This document shows, in pieces, positions 18,516 to 29,800 of a stretch of 52,502 nt of DNA. The stretch spans positions 1 to 52,502 of the forward strand of contig NZ_RCBY01000028.1 in NCBI RefSeq assembly GCF_003838195.1. Direction: 5' to 3'. Numbering within the stretch: the stretch's first letter is position 1; each line of letters opens with the position of its first letter. Below the pieces are notes generated by a model, which had not been told where the DNA came from, did no database searches, and saw nothing but the letters and a program-made list of their open reading frames with translations. The position numbers and the translations under genes are program-made. This DNA is from Okeania hirsuta (GTDB lineage Bacteria > Cyanobacteriota > Cyanobacteriia > Cyanobacteriales > Microcoleaceae).

Positions 18516-18947
18516 ATGAGTAAGAAGAATCAAATAAGGGTCTTAGCTTTGGGTTTAATTAGAGATGACGATCACTTGTTTATTTCTCAAGGTTATGACT
18601 CTATAAAACAGGAAAGTTTCTATCGAGTTATGGGTGGGGGCGTTGATTTTGGAGAGTATAGTCGTGATGCTTTACAGAGAGAGTTTCAAGAGGAGATTGA
18701 AGCTGAGTTGACTAATATTAAATATTTGGGATGTATGGAAAATATTTTTATGTTTAATGGAGAGGAAAGACATGAGTTAATTCAATTATATAAATGTGAT
18801 TTTGCTGACCCAAAGTTTTATCAAATAGAGGAGTTAACTTTTTGGGAGAAGGAACGAAAAAAAACGGCACTTTGGGTTTCGATAGATAGATTTAAGTCTG
18901 GAGAATTGAAAATAGTTCCAGAAAATTTTTTAGAATACTGTGATTAG
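18516..18947 (+). CDS. Nudix hydrolase
   Basis: 143 residues. The Nudix box is nearly complete: GGVDFGEYSRDALQREFQEE then IEAEL, giving G-x5-E-x7-REFQEE with all metal-binding Glu present; only the late Gly is replaced by Glu. It probably cleaves a nucleoside diphosphate derivative using Mg2+; substrate unknown. It is 13 bases upstream of the AtzH-like pseudogene and could have formed an operon with it. Confidence 0.85.
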   Translation: MSKKNQIRVLALGLIRDDDHLFISQGYDSIKQESFYRVMGGGVDFGEYSRDALQREFQEEIEAELTNIKYLGCMENIFMFNGEERHELIQLYKCDFADPKFYQIEELTFWEKERKKTALWVSIDRFKSGELKIVPENFLEYCD

Positions 18948-18960
18948 GAGAATAATTAAA

Positions 18961-19620
18961 ATGGAGATTAATATTCCAGATGTCGTGGCAGAGGTAACAG
19001 GAGGATTTGAGCAATATGAAGTTGCTTTGATTAGTAATAATGTGAATGTTTTAGCCCACATTCCGTACTTCAACATGTAGTATAAAAATCAGGAAGACCG
19101 AGTCAGGAAGACCGAGTCAGGAGAAAAAAATAGTGGTTAATAGGAGTAAATAATTAAGTATTTATACTTAATATTTTCCTGAGAATTTGACTTTGAGAAA
19201 GGTCAATGAATAGGATCTATATAGTATAAATACTGATCGATCCTCCGATTTTTATACTACTTTTAATGTTACAATTTGACGTGCGGAATGCGAGTTTTAG
19301 ATGAATTATTTTGGCATATTCCCCAGACTATGCGTTATGGAGTAAATGAAAATCTCTATGGATATGAGGCAATATCAGCTTTTAGAAAAGCGCGTGGAAA
19401 AGTTAATTTAGAGTGAGTATTAATGAATATTGTTATTACAACTTATGGTCAAGATTTTGCTACAGCAAATACTGAATTTCAGCGTCAAAAAACTGGAAAA
19501 ATGGGTAGGCAAAGTCAAACTTGGATGTGTACTTCTGTTGGTTGGCGAGTTGTGAGCGCTCATGTTTATTTCTTATCAGGAAGGGAGAAGGGAGAAGGAA
19601 GAGGAAGGAGGAAGAAATAA
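18961..19620 (+). pseudogene. AtzH-like/DUF3225 (HpxZ-type) gene broken by a MITE and a nonsense codon
   Basis: Codons 1-31 (MEINIPDVVAEVTGGFEQYE..) match the start of the AtzH-like DUF3225 family (NTF2-like fold, oxalurate/allophanate catabolism). At 19055-19293 a 239-bp element interrupts the gene; its reading quickly hits TAG. The gene resumes in frame at 19294 ([33 protein letters not shown]), meets TGA at 19414-19416 and continues in the same frame as [33 protein letters not shown]. Family pattern suggests the TGA replaced an Arg codon (CGA). The last ~13 codons come from a GGAAGAA-type repeat. Inactive unless spliced and read through. Confidence 0.85.
19055..19293 (-). mobile_element. 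239-bp MITE with 7-bp target duplication GTTTTAG
   Basis: The inverted ends read CCCACATTCCGTACTTCAA on the left and, as reverse complement of the right, TCGCATTCCGCACGTCAA. GTTTTAG flanks it at 19048-19054 and 19294-19300. Removing the element and one copy restores the AtzH-like frame across ..NVNVLDELFW.., direct evidence of transposition. Other copies in the opposite orientation start at 11200 and 34096. It encodes nothing. Confidence 0.85.
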
Positions 19621-19657
19621 AGGGGAAAAATTAGTTGAGATCAGTAGCTTTTAGAAG

Positions 19658-20251
19658 ATGAATCAAAATTTACAAGATAAAAAAACTTTTCAACAAAATA
19701 ATAAATCTCAAAATTATACTGAATTAAGTCAAGTAAAAAATGATTATTCAGAGTTATGGAAATATGAACAAGATGATGTTGATACTATTAATAAGTTAGC
19801 TGAGATTTATTATAATCAGGGAAATTTTACTGAAGCGATCGCTGTTTGTCAGAAAGTATTAAAAGAACAAGCAAATTTTGCTCCAGTCTACAAAACTTTG
19901 GGAAACATCCTACAAGCACAAAATAAAATAGATGCTGCTCTTCGTGCTTATTCATTGGCAATAAAAATCAATCCAAATTTTATTGAAGCGATTGTCAATT
20001 TGGCGAGTATGTTTTATAAAAAAGGGCAAATTGATGCAGCAATGATTAATTATAGAAAAGCAATTAAAATGAAACCCGATCTAGCAGAAGCTTATTGGAA
20101 TTTAGGCAAAGTTTTGGAGCAAGAGGGCAGATTTTACGAAGCATTTTTTTTTCAAGAAAAAGCTTTAGAACTTCAGCCTAGTTTAGTTAATAATACTCAA
20201 AATAATCATCAAGATAGTCATTTTCAAAAGTGGAATAATATAGAGAGTTAA
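19658..20251 (+). CDS. TPR protein
   Basis: 197 residues. After a polar ~40-residue start, four TPR motifs follow between about 45 and 180 (YYNQGNFTEAIAVCQKVL; ILQAQNKIDAALRAYSLAI; MFYKKGQIDAAMINYRKAI; LEQEGRFYEAFFFQEKALEL). Such repeats mediate protein-protein contact. There is no signal peptide and no catalytic domain. Isolated TPR genes often occur near glycosyltransferase loci in filamentous cyanobacteria; the large GT gene lies ~3.5 kb away. Confidence 0.75.
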   Translation: MNQNLQDKKTFQQNNKSQNYTELSQVKNDYSELWKYEQDDVDTINKLAEIYYNQGNFTEAIAVCQKVLKEQANFAPVYKTLGNILQAQNKIDAALRAYSLAIKINPNFIEAIVNLASMFYKKGQIDAAMINYRKAIKMKPDLAEAYWNLGKVLEQEGRFYEAFFFQEKALELQPSLVNNTQNNHQDSHFQKWNNIES

Positions 20252-20698
20252 ATCAGTTATCAGTTATCAGCAATTAATAATTAAAAATTACTGCTAGGCT
20301 TAAGATAGGGTAGTTCGGCAGTAATTTTTTATCTATAGCAATATGAAATGATTCGTCAAAAAAAACTGTTGAAGAAGGAGACAGGAGACAGGAGACAACC
20401 CACCCCCAACCCCTCCCAGGAGGGGAATACAGGAGACAGGAGACAGGAGGAAAATTACTTGGGGTTAGAATCCCCATGTAATTTTGAACACCGTGTAGAC
20501 GGTGGGGTATTAAACCCACAAAGAAAATGATGAAATTTTACAACCTATTTAGAATTACTATATCTCAATTTCTCATTTGCTTCAACCTTTTTTCTTTCTT
20601 CCTTCTTCCTTCCTTAGTCAGAAAAAAGTAGTTTTGCGAAATTACTTTAACTCTTAGTTCCTTATTTCCTTTTTCTTTCTTCCTTCTTCCTTATTTTT
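20252..20698. repeat. Gap with an interrupted TATAGC-type element and purine repeats
   Basis: TATAGCAATATGAAATGATT near 20335 resembles the left end of the TATAGC family. GAGACAGGAGACAACCCACCCC at ~20380 and a GGAGACAG run follow, then CTTCCTTCTTCC repeats (20590-20695). Small frames here are repeat-derived. Confidence 0.45.
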
Positions 20699-20980
20699 AT
20701 GAAATCAGAAGAACAACAGCATCCCCAATATCATAAAGATAGACTAATAGTTAACACCCTATTAGCAGAAAAAGATACTGCCTATAACTTAGCAGAATTA
20801 GCAAGACTAAAAATTCGTTATCGAGGTTTTCCTGGGGCAAAAGATATTCAGGAAGACTTAGATAAAGTATTGGCAAAGTGGGAACTAACTGAAGAAAAGC
20901 TCTATGAAAAAACTCGTGAAATTCATCGCAAAGGTCAGGTTTATAAAAAACACAATAACGACCAAGAAGATTGGTTTTAG
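20699..20980 (+). CDS. DUF3288 protein
   Basis: 93 residues matching the cyanobacterial DUF3288 family: HPQYHKDRLIVNTLLAEK, NLAELARLKIRYRGFPGAKD, IQEDLDKVLAKWELTEEKLY and KTREIHRKGQVYK. Small, soluble and helical; function unknown. It starts right after a CTTCC-type repeat, so its promoter region is itself repetitive. Confidence 0.85.
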   Translation: MKSEEQQHPQYHKDRLIVNTLLAEKDTAYNLAELARLKIRYRGFPGAKDIQEDLDKVLAKWELTEEKLYEKTREIHRKGQVYKKHNNDQEDWF

Positions 20981-21434
<454 letters not shown>

Positions 21435-21705
21435 TTATGCTACAAATAAAGCATCAGATAAAGCTTCTAAAATCAAGTCCCATCCGGTCACAGATATAAT
21501 AGTTTTTGGGGTTAATTCTAGTAAGATTTTAGATAATCGCTTTCTGAAAATATCGAGATTTTCAAACAGTTCCCACTTGAATTTTTTTTGAATTTCTTTC
21601 CACAATCTTTCAATGGGATTGACTTGTGGAGTGTAAGGAGGTTGAAATAAGGAGTGTAAGGAGGTTGAAATAAAAGGATGACATTATTGGGAATTAGGCG
21701 ATCCA
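21435..21705 (-). pseudogene. IS630-family transposase C-terminal remnant with frameshifting duplication
   Basis: On the minus strand the sequence reads IPNNVILLFQPPYTP, then, after correcting a duplicated 23-bp unit, PPYTPQVNPIERLWKEIQKK and on to SVTGWDLILEALSDAL and TAA at 21435-21437. PPYTPxxNPIERLW, with its terminal Glu, is the third DDE segment of IS630 transposases. The unit GGAGTGTAAGGAGGTTGAAA plus TAA lies twice in a row (21628-21650, 21651-21673) and shifts the frame. The catalytic first two-thirds is missing. Confidence 0.8.
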
Positions 21706-21851
21706 TCTACAATGCCGTAATCTGCAAGTCTTACCTGTGAATAGTCTTGGATAGATTCGATTGCTTTTGTTACTAAATCACCAGCAGGTTCGAGAGAAGG
21801 TTTTGCTCCAATTGTGTTGAATGAGTAGTTAGATGTCATATAAATTTCCAT
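21684..21851 (-). pseudogene. N-terminal fragment of a SAM-dependent methyltransferase
   Basis: 56 codons behind a GAGAGGAT ribosome site: MEIYMTSNYSFNTIGAKPSL, EPAGDLVTKAIE, VRLADYGIVDG. This looks like the start of an SAM-binding methyltransferase (LADYG-x-x-DG as motif I), cut off where the IS630 remnant begins (~21705). The true methyltransferase part is therefore only the first ~48 codons. The family call is moderate. Confidence 0.45.
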
Positions 21852-22287
21852 GTCATATCCTCTCTAATGATGATTATTTGCAACCTGATTTTTAGCTAAT
21901 TCATCCTCAATAAACTCAGAAGTTTTACTTCCAACTTTTGGTTGTTTATCTACGTTCTGAAATTATAGTAGTTTAACTTAAAAATGAGACGTTTTTTCGT
22001 CTGAAACTCCCTCATAGCAAGAAAGCTTTGTCTCAATCTAAAGTTAAATGACTATAGTGTTGATATGATTCAGGTATTTCATAATGCCAAAAATTACAAT
22101 AGCATATTTTGGACATCCAAATTGAAAATTTAGACCGCTTAGGTATAAATCAATACAGTTCAGTTAAGGATTTTTTTTGGCAGTTCTGTAATCTCAAGAG
22201 CTACTCTAATAGTTCCATACCTTATGAGTTTTATCCCTATTCCCTACTCCCTATTTCCTACTGCCTAAAATTTAATGATTATCTGTT
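21852..22287. other. Gap with little recognisable content
   Basis: On the minus strand 21866-21958 reads a short open stretch ending ..EDELAKNQVANNHH, possibly the tail of a lost gene. A frame at 22109-22303 (plus) is unconvincing: half is CCCTACT-type repeat. Otherwise AT-rich. Confidence 0.4.
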
Positions 22288-23007
22288 TCATTTTTTACAA
22301 TAAACATGAAACTTTTGGCTTTCATGGATACTAACAAAACTAAATCCAGCTTGTTCCATAATTTCTTCTTTTTTCCATTGCTTAATGTAATTCAAATTAA
22401 GTTTTTGTTGAGCTAATATTTCTCCGTCTTTCTTAAAGAAATAACTTTTCTCAATGGATTCAATTTCATCATTTTCCCCAATTTTTTCTATCTCCTGAGA
22501 ATAAACAATTCCTGTCGGGAGATTTTTTTGATAATTTTTATGTTCTCCCTGAATACTCAACAGTAATAACCCTTCTTGACACAGGTGTTTAGCAACATTA
22601 GTTAGTCCCTTAATATCTTGAGGAATCTCATTTGTATGATTTCCTAGATCACTCTTATCTCCTCGTTGGTTTATTACCCAAACCCCTCCACTAGAAACAG
22701 CAATATCAAAGGTTTCTTCGAGGTCCATAATATAGACATCTGCTTCTATTAATTTTCCCTATTCTCCCAATCTTTTTCTGGCAATATCGAGCATTGATGA
22801 GGTAATATCTACTCCTGTAAATTCAGCTTCAGGAGCAAGTACTTTTAATTTTTCTGCTAATAGTCCTGTTCCTACACCTAATTCAAGTATTTTTTTGTGA
22901 CCATCTTTGATGAAAGAATTGACTGCAATAGCCATTCCTTCATAGTCATAATAACCTTGGGTCATTAAAAGATCGTAATAATCAGTAATGCCAGTATATT
23001 CACTCAT
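22288..23007 (-). pseudogene. SAM-dependent methyltransferase split by one in-frame TAG
   Basis: The first part (codons 1-82) starts MSEYTGITDYYDLLMTQGYY and holds SAM motif I ILELGVGTGLL and GVDITSSMLDIARKRLGE. A TAG at 22759-22761 follows, then the same frame continues GKLIEADVYIMDLEETFDIA through VSSGGVWV to the stop at 22288. Nothing else is damaged. The residue before GKLIEADV is often Gln in such enzymes, so CAG to TAG is the simplest explanation. Substrate unknown. It could be a recent pseudogene, a readthrough gene or an assembly error. Confidence 0.8.
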
Positions 23008-23803
23008 GGTTAATTTTCCTGAAGAAATTGTTTTTTGATAACTAAGTTACTTTTAAGTGATTATATTATCATAATTTGAGTGAAAAACCATGATTAATAA
23101 AATTAGGTTTTTTTGAATTACAGTAGTATCAAATTTTTTTCTGGCATTGCATATTTACGAAATGATTTAGGAATTTTGAATGCCTGGATTTTAAATTGTT
23201 GGAGTTCCTTATGATATTGAATTTTTGCTTGAATAGGGAGTTATACCAAGGGTCATTTCAGTTATCAGTTATCAGTTATCAGTTATCAGTTACCAGTTAG
23301 CCTCCTATCGGAGGAACTTTCCTATCGGAATGCTACGCAAACGTTAACAGTACCTCTGGAATAAGGAAGCAAGAAAATACGCAATTCTCTTTTTTTTATC
23401 CCCTTAAAAGGGGAGACTTTAGACCACAATTTATCGGTAAAAAAGAATGCTTGTGTGAGGTAAAACTTCAATTATTAAGTAGGGTTTGCTGATTAAATCT
23501 TAAATAATTACCAGATAAAGGTTTTAGCCTTTTTAGGTATTGAAAAAGTACATGGTTTTCAGCTCTTCATGCTCAAAAAGTTAGCATTTTTAGCAAGAGT
23601 TGGGCAAAAAAATTATCCCCTACTCCCCCGCTCCCCTACTCTTTAAAAAAGACTTTTTCAGCAAACCCTAAGTAATTAATACAGGGGCAATGACATTTTT
23701 GATAATTATTAGCTAGTTAATATTAATTATTCTCTTATATTTACTTCTCCCGTACTTCCCCACTCCCCTACTCCTCCGCTCCCCTACTCCCCTACTCCCT
23801 TAT
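23008..23803. repeat. Gap downstream of the giant gene: repeats and one MITE
   Basis: CAGTTATCAGTTATCAG runs at 23258-23290; a diverged micro-repeat on the minus strand at ~23318-23346; the right half of an AATTAATAATTA/CTCC element at ~23385-23445; the MITE at 23482-23668; and CCCCTACT-type octamers at ~23750-23803 that run right up to the giant gene's stop codon. No gene. Confidence 0.65.
23482..23668 (-). mobile_element. MITE (GGGTTTGCTGA family), TSD TAAGTA
   Basis: 187-bp element, shorter and inverted relative to the copies at 3909 and 44307. Ends GGGTTTGCTGA and TTCAGCAAACCC; the hexamer TAAGTA flanks it directly at 23476-23481 and 23669-23674. The interior keeps the AGCATTTT/GGGCAAAAA blocks of the family. 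Confidence 0.75.
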
Positions 23804-26800
23804 TCAACTATTTCCTACAAATTTTTGATAATCTTCTAGTAACCAATGAGGCAATTTAGTTATATCTTCGATTCGTAATTGTTCAGAACGACAATATAAC
23901 ATTGCTGCTAATAAATAATTTATAGCTTTCGGCGCTTCTATTCCTTGAGAAAGTTGAGCAGCTAACTGTCGTAAAAATTCTTGTTCGCTTTCTATTAAAG
24001 ATTCATTTTGAATTTTGCTACTGAGTAATGCTTGATAACCTTTACCCATTTCACCCAAGTAAAAAGTTTCTAGTTTTTGCACTTCTAAATTTATCCAAAA
24101 ATCAGCCATTTGTTTTCTGATTTGACGCAACTCTTGAACCACAGATTCATCAGATGGATCGATATAGTAAAGATTCACACTTCCCAATAATTGATTGATA
24201 AATTTTTGCTGTGAAATGTCTAAATTATTTGTTTGATTTGCTGTTAAAACTACATTTTTTTCTGGTCTAACTTCAGCAGTTGTGACTGAATAATTTTCTG
24301 ATAGATGAGGCGATTTAGATTTAAAAGCTTTTTCCAACTTATGGGCAACTTCTCGACTTTCAAATATCTGTTTATAATCTTCTATCAACCACTGAGGTAA
24401 ACGATTTTTAGCATCTCTGACTAACATTTTGCTTGGAGGAAAATATAACATTGCCCCTAAAAATGTATTGATAGCTTTTGGATTAGTTAAACCCATACTT
24501 GTCTCAGCTAATTCTTTGAGAAATTTCTGTTCATCTTCGGTTTGAGGTTCGTTTTGAATTCCACTTTTTAATAAAGCTTGATATGCTTGTCTAATTTTGC
24601 CTTGATAAGTAGTTTCTAATTCTTTGGGAGCTACAGCTAACCAAAAATCAGCTATTTGTTTACGAATTTGACGTAATTCTTCTATTAAAGATTGGTCAGT
24701 AGGATCGATTTCGTAGAGATTCACACAACCAATCAAACGATTGATAAATTCAGAAGTTAAAGAATTTTTATCTGTAGATTCTATAGTTTTTGGCGCGTGA
24801 ATATTTTGCCATTCTTGGAATAATTCTTGAAATAATTTACCTATCTGTGTAGAGTAACTAAGACTGTCTAAAAATGAAGGGTTTTGCTCAATTTTTTCCA
24901 GAATTTCTTGCCGCTTTTGTTGACGTAACTGAGGATTAGTTGCTAGTTTCACTACTAAATTAATATAACTCTCTTCCCCATCAGCAATAAGATCGTCCAT
25001 CTTTATCTCTCTCAGTAATGCTGATGCTTGTCGAAACCTTAAAGCATTTCCTTCAACAACTACTGGTGGAACTCCGACCATGAGTGGATCGACCAGAGAG
25101 GTTGCACCACCGTAAGGGAAAGAGTCTAAATAAATATCCGCTAATTTCAAACATTCTTTGATATCTGCTTGACTTGGTAATGCTTTAATTACGACCAAGC
25201 GCTTACTGTCGATACCATGACGTTTCAAAACAGACCGCATCTGTTTGATAAAAGGGGCAAATCGATAAGAATTAGTCCAGTTAGGATTAAAAGGATACAA
25301 GACTAAAATGGAATTGGGCACTTTTGCTAGGATTTTGGCCCAAGTATCCCGCATCTCCGGTATAATTTTGTAGAAATTAGCCCCAGAAATAAATATGGTG
25401 GTTTGGTCGGTTGCCCCCCAACTAGAGCGAATTGGTTTTACTCCTGAGGGAGGGTCGGCGATCGCGTATCGGAAACATAGTCCGGAACCTTCTAGGTTGG
25501 CCAGTTTTTCTGTGTAATGTTCTTGGGTTGTATCTGTTGGTGCAGTAATTTTACCGGAGATATAGTAGTCTATGGAGTGCATCCCGGTGGTAGTGGGAGA
25601 ATTGATGGATGTAATTTGTATTCTGGCCAGTTTGTGTATTGCCAGCAAGGTAGAATTTTTGATAGTAGCAGTAATATTAGAGCCAATAAATAGAATATCA
25701 AGGTCGTCGTTGCGAATAATTTGTGCTTGATTTTTCAATTCTTCTGGTAGTTGTAGAAATTTATCTGCGTGAGTTTGGCAATATTTTTCTAAGGGATGTG
25801 CGTTAGATTTTACTGCATAAAGAAATATCTCAAATTTACTCCGGTCTAAATGTTCAAATACTGGGAGTAAGGAATATGTTTCTGTTTGGGGAGAATAATG
25901 ATCTTTGAGAATTCCTAAGCGAATTTTTTGGCGGTTAAATGGGCGGTCGTTCATCTGATAATCTAACTCTAACCCACGATTTTGTAGAGCAAATTCTATA
26001 ATTTCTGCACGCTTGATGTAGAGATTTTTTAAATTGGGCGTAGTAGTAAAATATAGAGGAATCCAATTAGAATTTTGCACAAAAAACCAGGCGATCGCTT
26101 GCCATAATTCTGAGTCTGGATTTGTGGATATATTATTATGTACATAATTCAACCATCCTGCTAGAAAATGATGATAATTATCTGCTTCTCCTATTTCTTG
26201 AAAAAGTTGGGGAGAGGCAAACATAAATTTTAAATAATCTGTAGCAAACCAGTTAGGAATGGGAGCTTTTTCGTATTTAATTTCTAGTCGATCTGCTCTT
26301 TGATAAAGCATTCCTGCCAATAAATATTGAATGGCTAAAGGTTGGTTAAATCCTTTGGCAATATTAGCTTTTATTTTGTCTACAAATATTTGTTCTATTT
26401 CAGTTAAAGTTTCGTCTTTAATACCACTTGCTAATAATGCTTTATGTGCTTGACCAAATTCTCCCAAGTAAATATTTTTGAGTTCTTCCGAAGTTTGAAT
26501 ATTCAGCCAGTATTCTGCAATTTTTTTTCTGATTTCTTGCAATCTAACTAATGCTGATTCATCCAACTGGTTTTGCTGATAAAGCTGAATATTCTGATTT
26601 ATTTCTGTCAGAGATGGTAATAAATTAGTTTTAACAGTAGGAACAACTTTTTGTTGTTCTATAGACTGAGGTTTTGGAGAATTGACTGACTGATTTGGTG
26701 TCTTAATTAAATCTGTTTCCCCACTGACCAAAACAGAGATAAGTAAATTAACTACAGAAGGAGATTGACTACATTTAAGACCTTCACGAATTTGAGCGAT

Positions 26801-29800
26801 CGCTCCATTAGTATTTCCTCCTTTCAACATAGAAGCAGCCATTTTTATTGCTTCAATTGCATAATGTTCCCTAGCTTGATTAGATAAATTTTCTGCCATT
26901 TTTGTTGGTAAATAAGTTTGAGTAATTTCTATAGCTTTCCGAGCATTTTCTATATTACCGCCAGACTGCATTAAGCGGGAAGTTTCCGAGGAGGAATGTA
27001 AACGGAAACAAGCCAAAATTTCCGGTTCAAACCAAATAGGATAAAAAGCAGTTATTCGCTTCCAAATTTCCCAATCAGCCGCCGAATCTGCCTGGGAACA
27101 AAAACCTCCTAAATTTTCATAAACCTTACGTTTTACTACCATCCCCACTACCTGAATTCGTTGTTCAATAGTAATTTTTTCTAAGAAATTTTCTATAATA
27201 CCTGGAGTTTTTCTTTCCAACACAGACAAATACTTTTTCTGGTCATATTCATCTATATAATAGTGGCGACAAAATGCTGCTCCTACTGTTGGATTTTTTT
27301 CAATTCCTTGGCGTAATTTTTCATAAAAACCAGGCAATACAAAATCATCATCATGGAGTAGATGAATCCAGTATCCTTTTGCTCTTTGTAGACAGACATT
27401 AAAAATCGGAGCTTGACCAATATCTTGTGGAAAATGTCGATAAAAATTAACTCTTTCTCCCCCTACCTTTCGGACAATTGCTTCTATTTCAGCTTGAATT
27501 TTATGGTCTGAACAATCATTTACAACTTCTATCTGCATTTCTTCTGGAGCAGGAGCTTGTTGCAATACACTCTTGAGAGTTTGCTCTAAATATTTGACCT
27601 TTTTATAAGTAGGAATCATCACAGACCAAAACGGTCGATGGTTATTATCTGGCAATGGATTAATTTCTGGATATTCAATACCCATTTGATTATTTTTGAG
27701 AGTAGCTATTTGAGGAATTTTTTCTACACCAACTTCTGCTTTTTGTTCTCGCCTTACCGTTGCCCAAATCCAAGGTTTAGCAGATTTTAAAGAAACTAAA
27801 TTAAACCCCGCTGCCATTAATAAATCTTTTAATTTTTCTTCAGTATAAGCATTGCCAGAAAAATAATATTGTTGATCTTTTGCCCCTTCCTCATCAAAAT
27901 TTCCTAAACTTTCAGCGCTGTGGTCATGTACTTTAATTCTCAAATATCCTCCCGGTTTCAAAACCCGAAATATTTCTCGGAAATAACTTTTGACAATAGA
28001 AATAGAACGGATGTGCTGAAAAACTATCGTCGAAAAAACAAAGTCGTAATTTTCATCAGCTAACTGTTGCAAATCATCGCCATTATTAATATATAGCTCT
28101 CCATTTTGTTTCCCATCAGCTAAATATTGTCGGGCAAACTGAATCATATTTTCCGAAATATCTACACCATCTACCCGTGCAAATTTTTCTCGCAAATACT
28201 TAATAAGATGACCAACACCACAACCGATTTCTAATACTTTCCACTCTGGTTTAACAGGGATACCTTCCAGAATTTGTGGCACCCAAATTTCCATTAACTC
28301 TTTCCTAACTTGCTTTTTTTCTTCTGGGGAAACTGTATCTGTTCCTTTGTAAGCTAACACTCGCTCAAACATAGCTTCATCTAAAGAATTAACCTTCCTA
28401 AAATAGCGTTGTATTTCTAACTGCCCGTGATTTATTTGAAATTGAGTTTTGTCTAAATTTTTCTGCTCTTCTATAGTAGATAATTTATTGACTTTAATCT
28501 GATTAAAAGTCTGGATAAATACATCAGTCATAATCTTAGCCATTTGAGACCAAGAAAACTTTTGAGCTTGTGCTAAACCAGCAGTTATTAATTGTTGCCG
28601 AACTTCTGATTTTTGCACTTCACCCAAAGCATTTACCAATCCATTAACATCATTATCATTAATATATAAAGCTGATCTTCCTGCCACTTCTGGAATTGAA
28701 GCATTTTTACAAGTAATAACTGGACAACCACAAGCCATTGCTTCTAAAATAGGCAGTCCAAAACCTTCATATTTTGATGGATAAACTAAAGCGATCGCTC
28801 CAGAGTAAGCCGATTTTAATTCTTGGTCACTCAGTTGTAATAAATTAATTTTACTACCGGAAATATATTTGCTTAATTCTGGCTCTACTTTTCTATTTCC
28901 CCCTATACAAACAATCTCAAATTCTGCGGATTTTTTGAATTTAGCAAAAGCTTGAAAGAATAACATAGTATTTTTATAACCTAGCCAACCTATTCTCTCA
29001 CCTACTATCAAAAAGTATGGTCGATTAATCTGATATTTTTGTTTAAAATTAGCAACTTTTTGAGGAGTAGCTCTAGAAAATTTAGGTTCAATTCCACAAT
29101 GAGCAACCTTGACAGAATTGGCAGATATTTGAGGAAAATATTTTACTAAATCACGAGCTGTATTTTCTGAAATTGAAATATAAGAAATTGCCTGTTTAAT
29201 ACTACGATGTTTTTCTTGCCATGAAGGGTTATCAAGATTTTTAGCTAAAACTTCTGGAATCATATCATAAGCCATAAATATAGATGGCGTTAAGATAGGT
29301 GTTGTGTAATAAGTAGAAATGAAAATATCAGCATTTTCTTCATCACATATTTGCTGCAAAATTTGACGGTCTGCATCTATTCTGCCGTAATTATATCCAG
29401 GGATAACACGATATTTTATGCCGGGAATTTTAGGTGCAGTTTTTGCTCTGTCAAGCACTAAAATATTTTTAGCAAAACTATCTTTTGACCATACTTCCAA
29501 CAAAGACTTCCAGACACGGGCAATACCTGTATTATTTATTTGGAAAAATACACCATCAATAAGAACCTTGAAATCTAATAGCTGCCAATTTTTCGATTTT
29601 CTTTCGGCAATATTTTCAGAGTCTAACTCAGTTAACTGCTGCTGATTTTTTAGTTTCTTTTCTGTCACTTTTTCATAGTCTACCTCAGTTAAAGATTCTT
29701 TCCTTTTCTCAGGTTTATATCTACCTATCCTAAATATGCTGTGAAACTCGGAATTTGATAAACTTTTCTCTGTTAATAAGTGCAGAGATTCTCCATCCGA

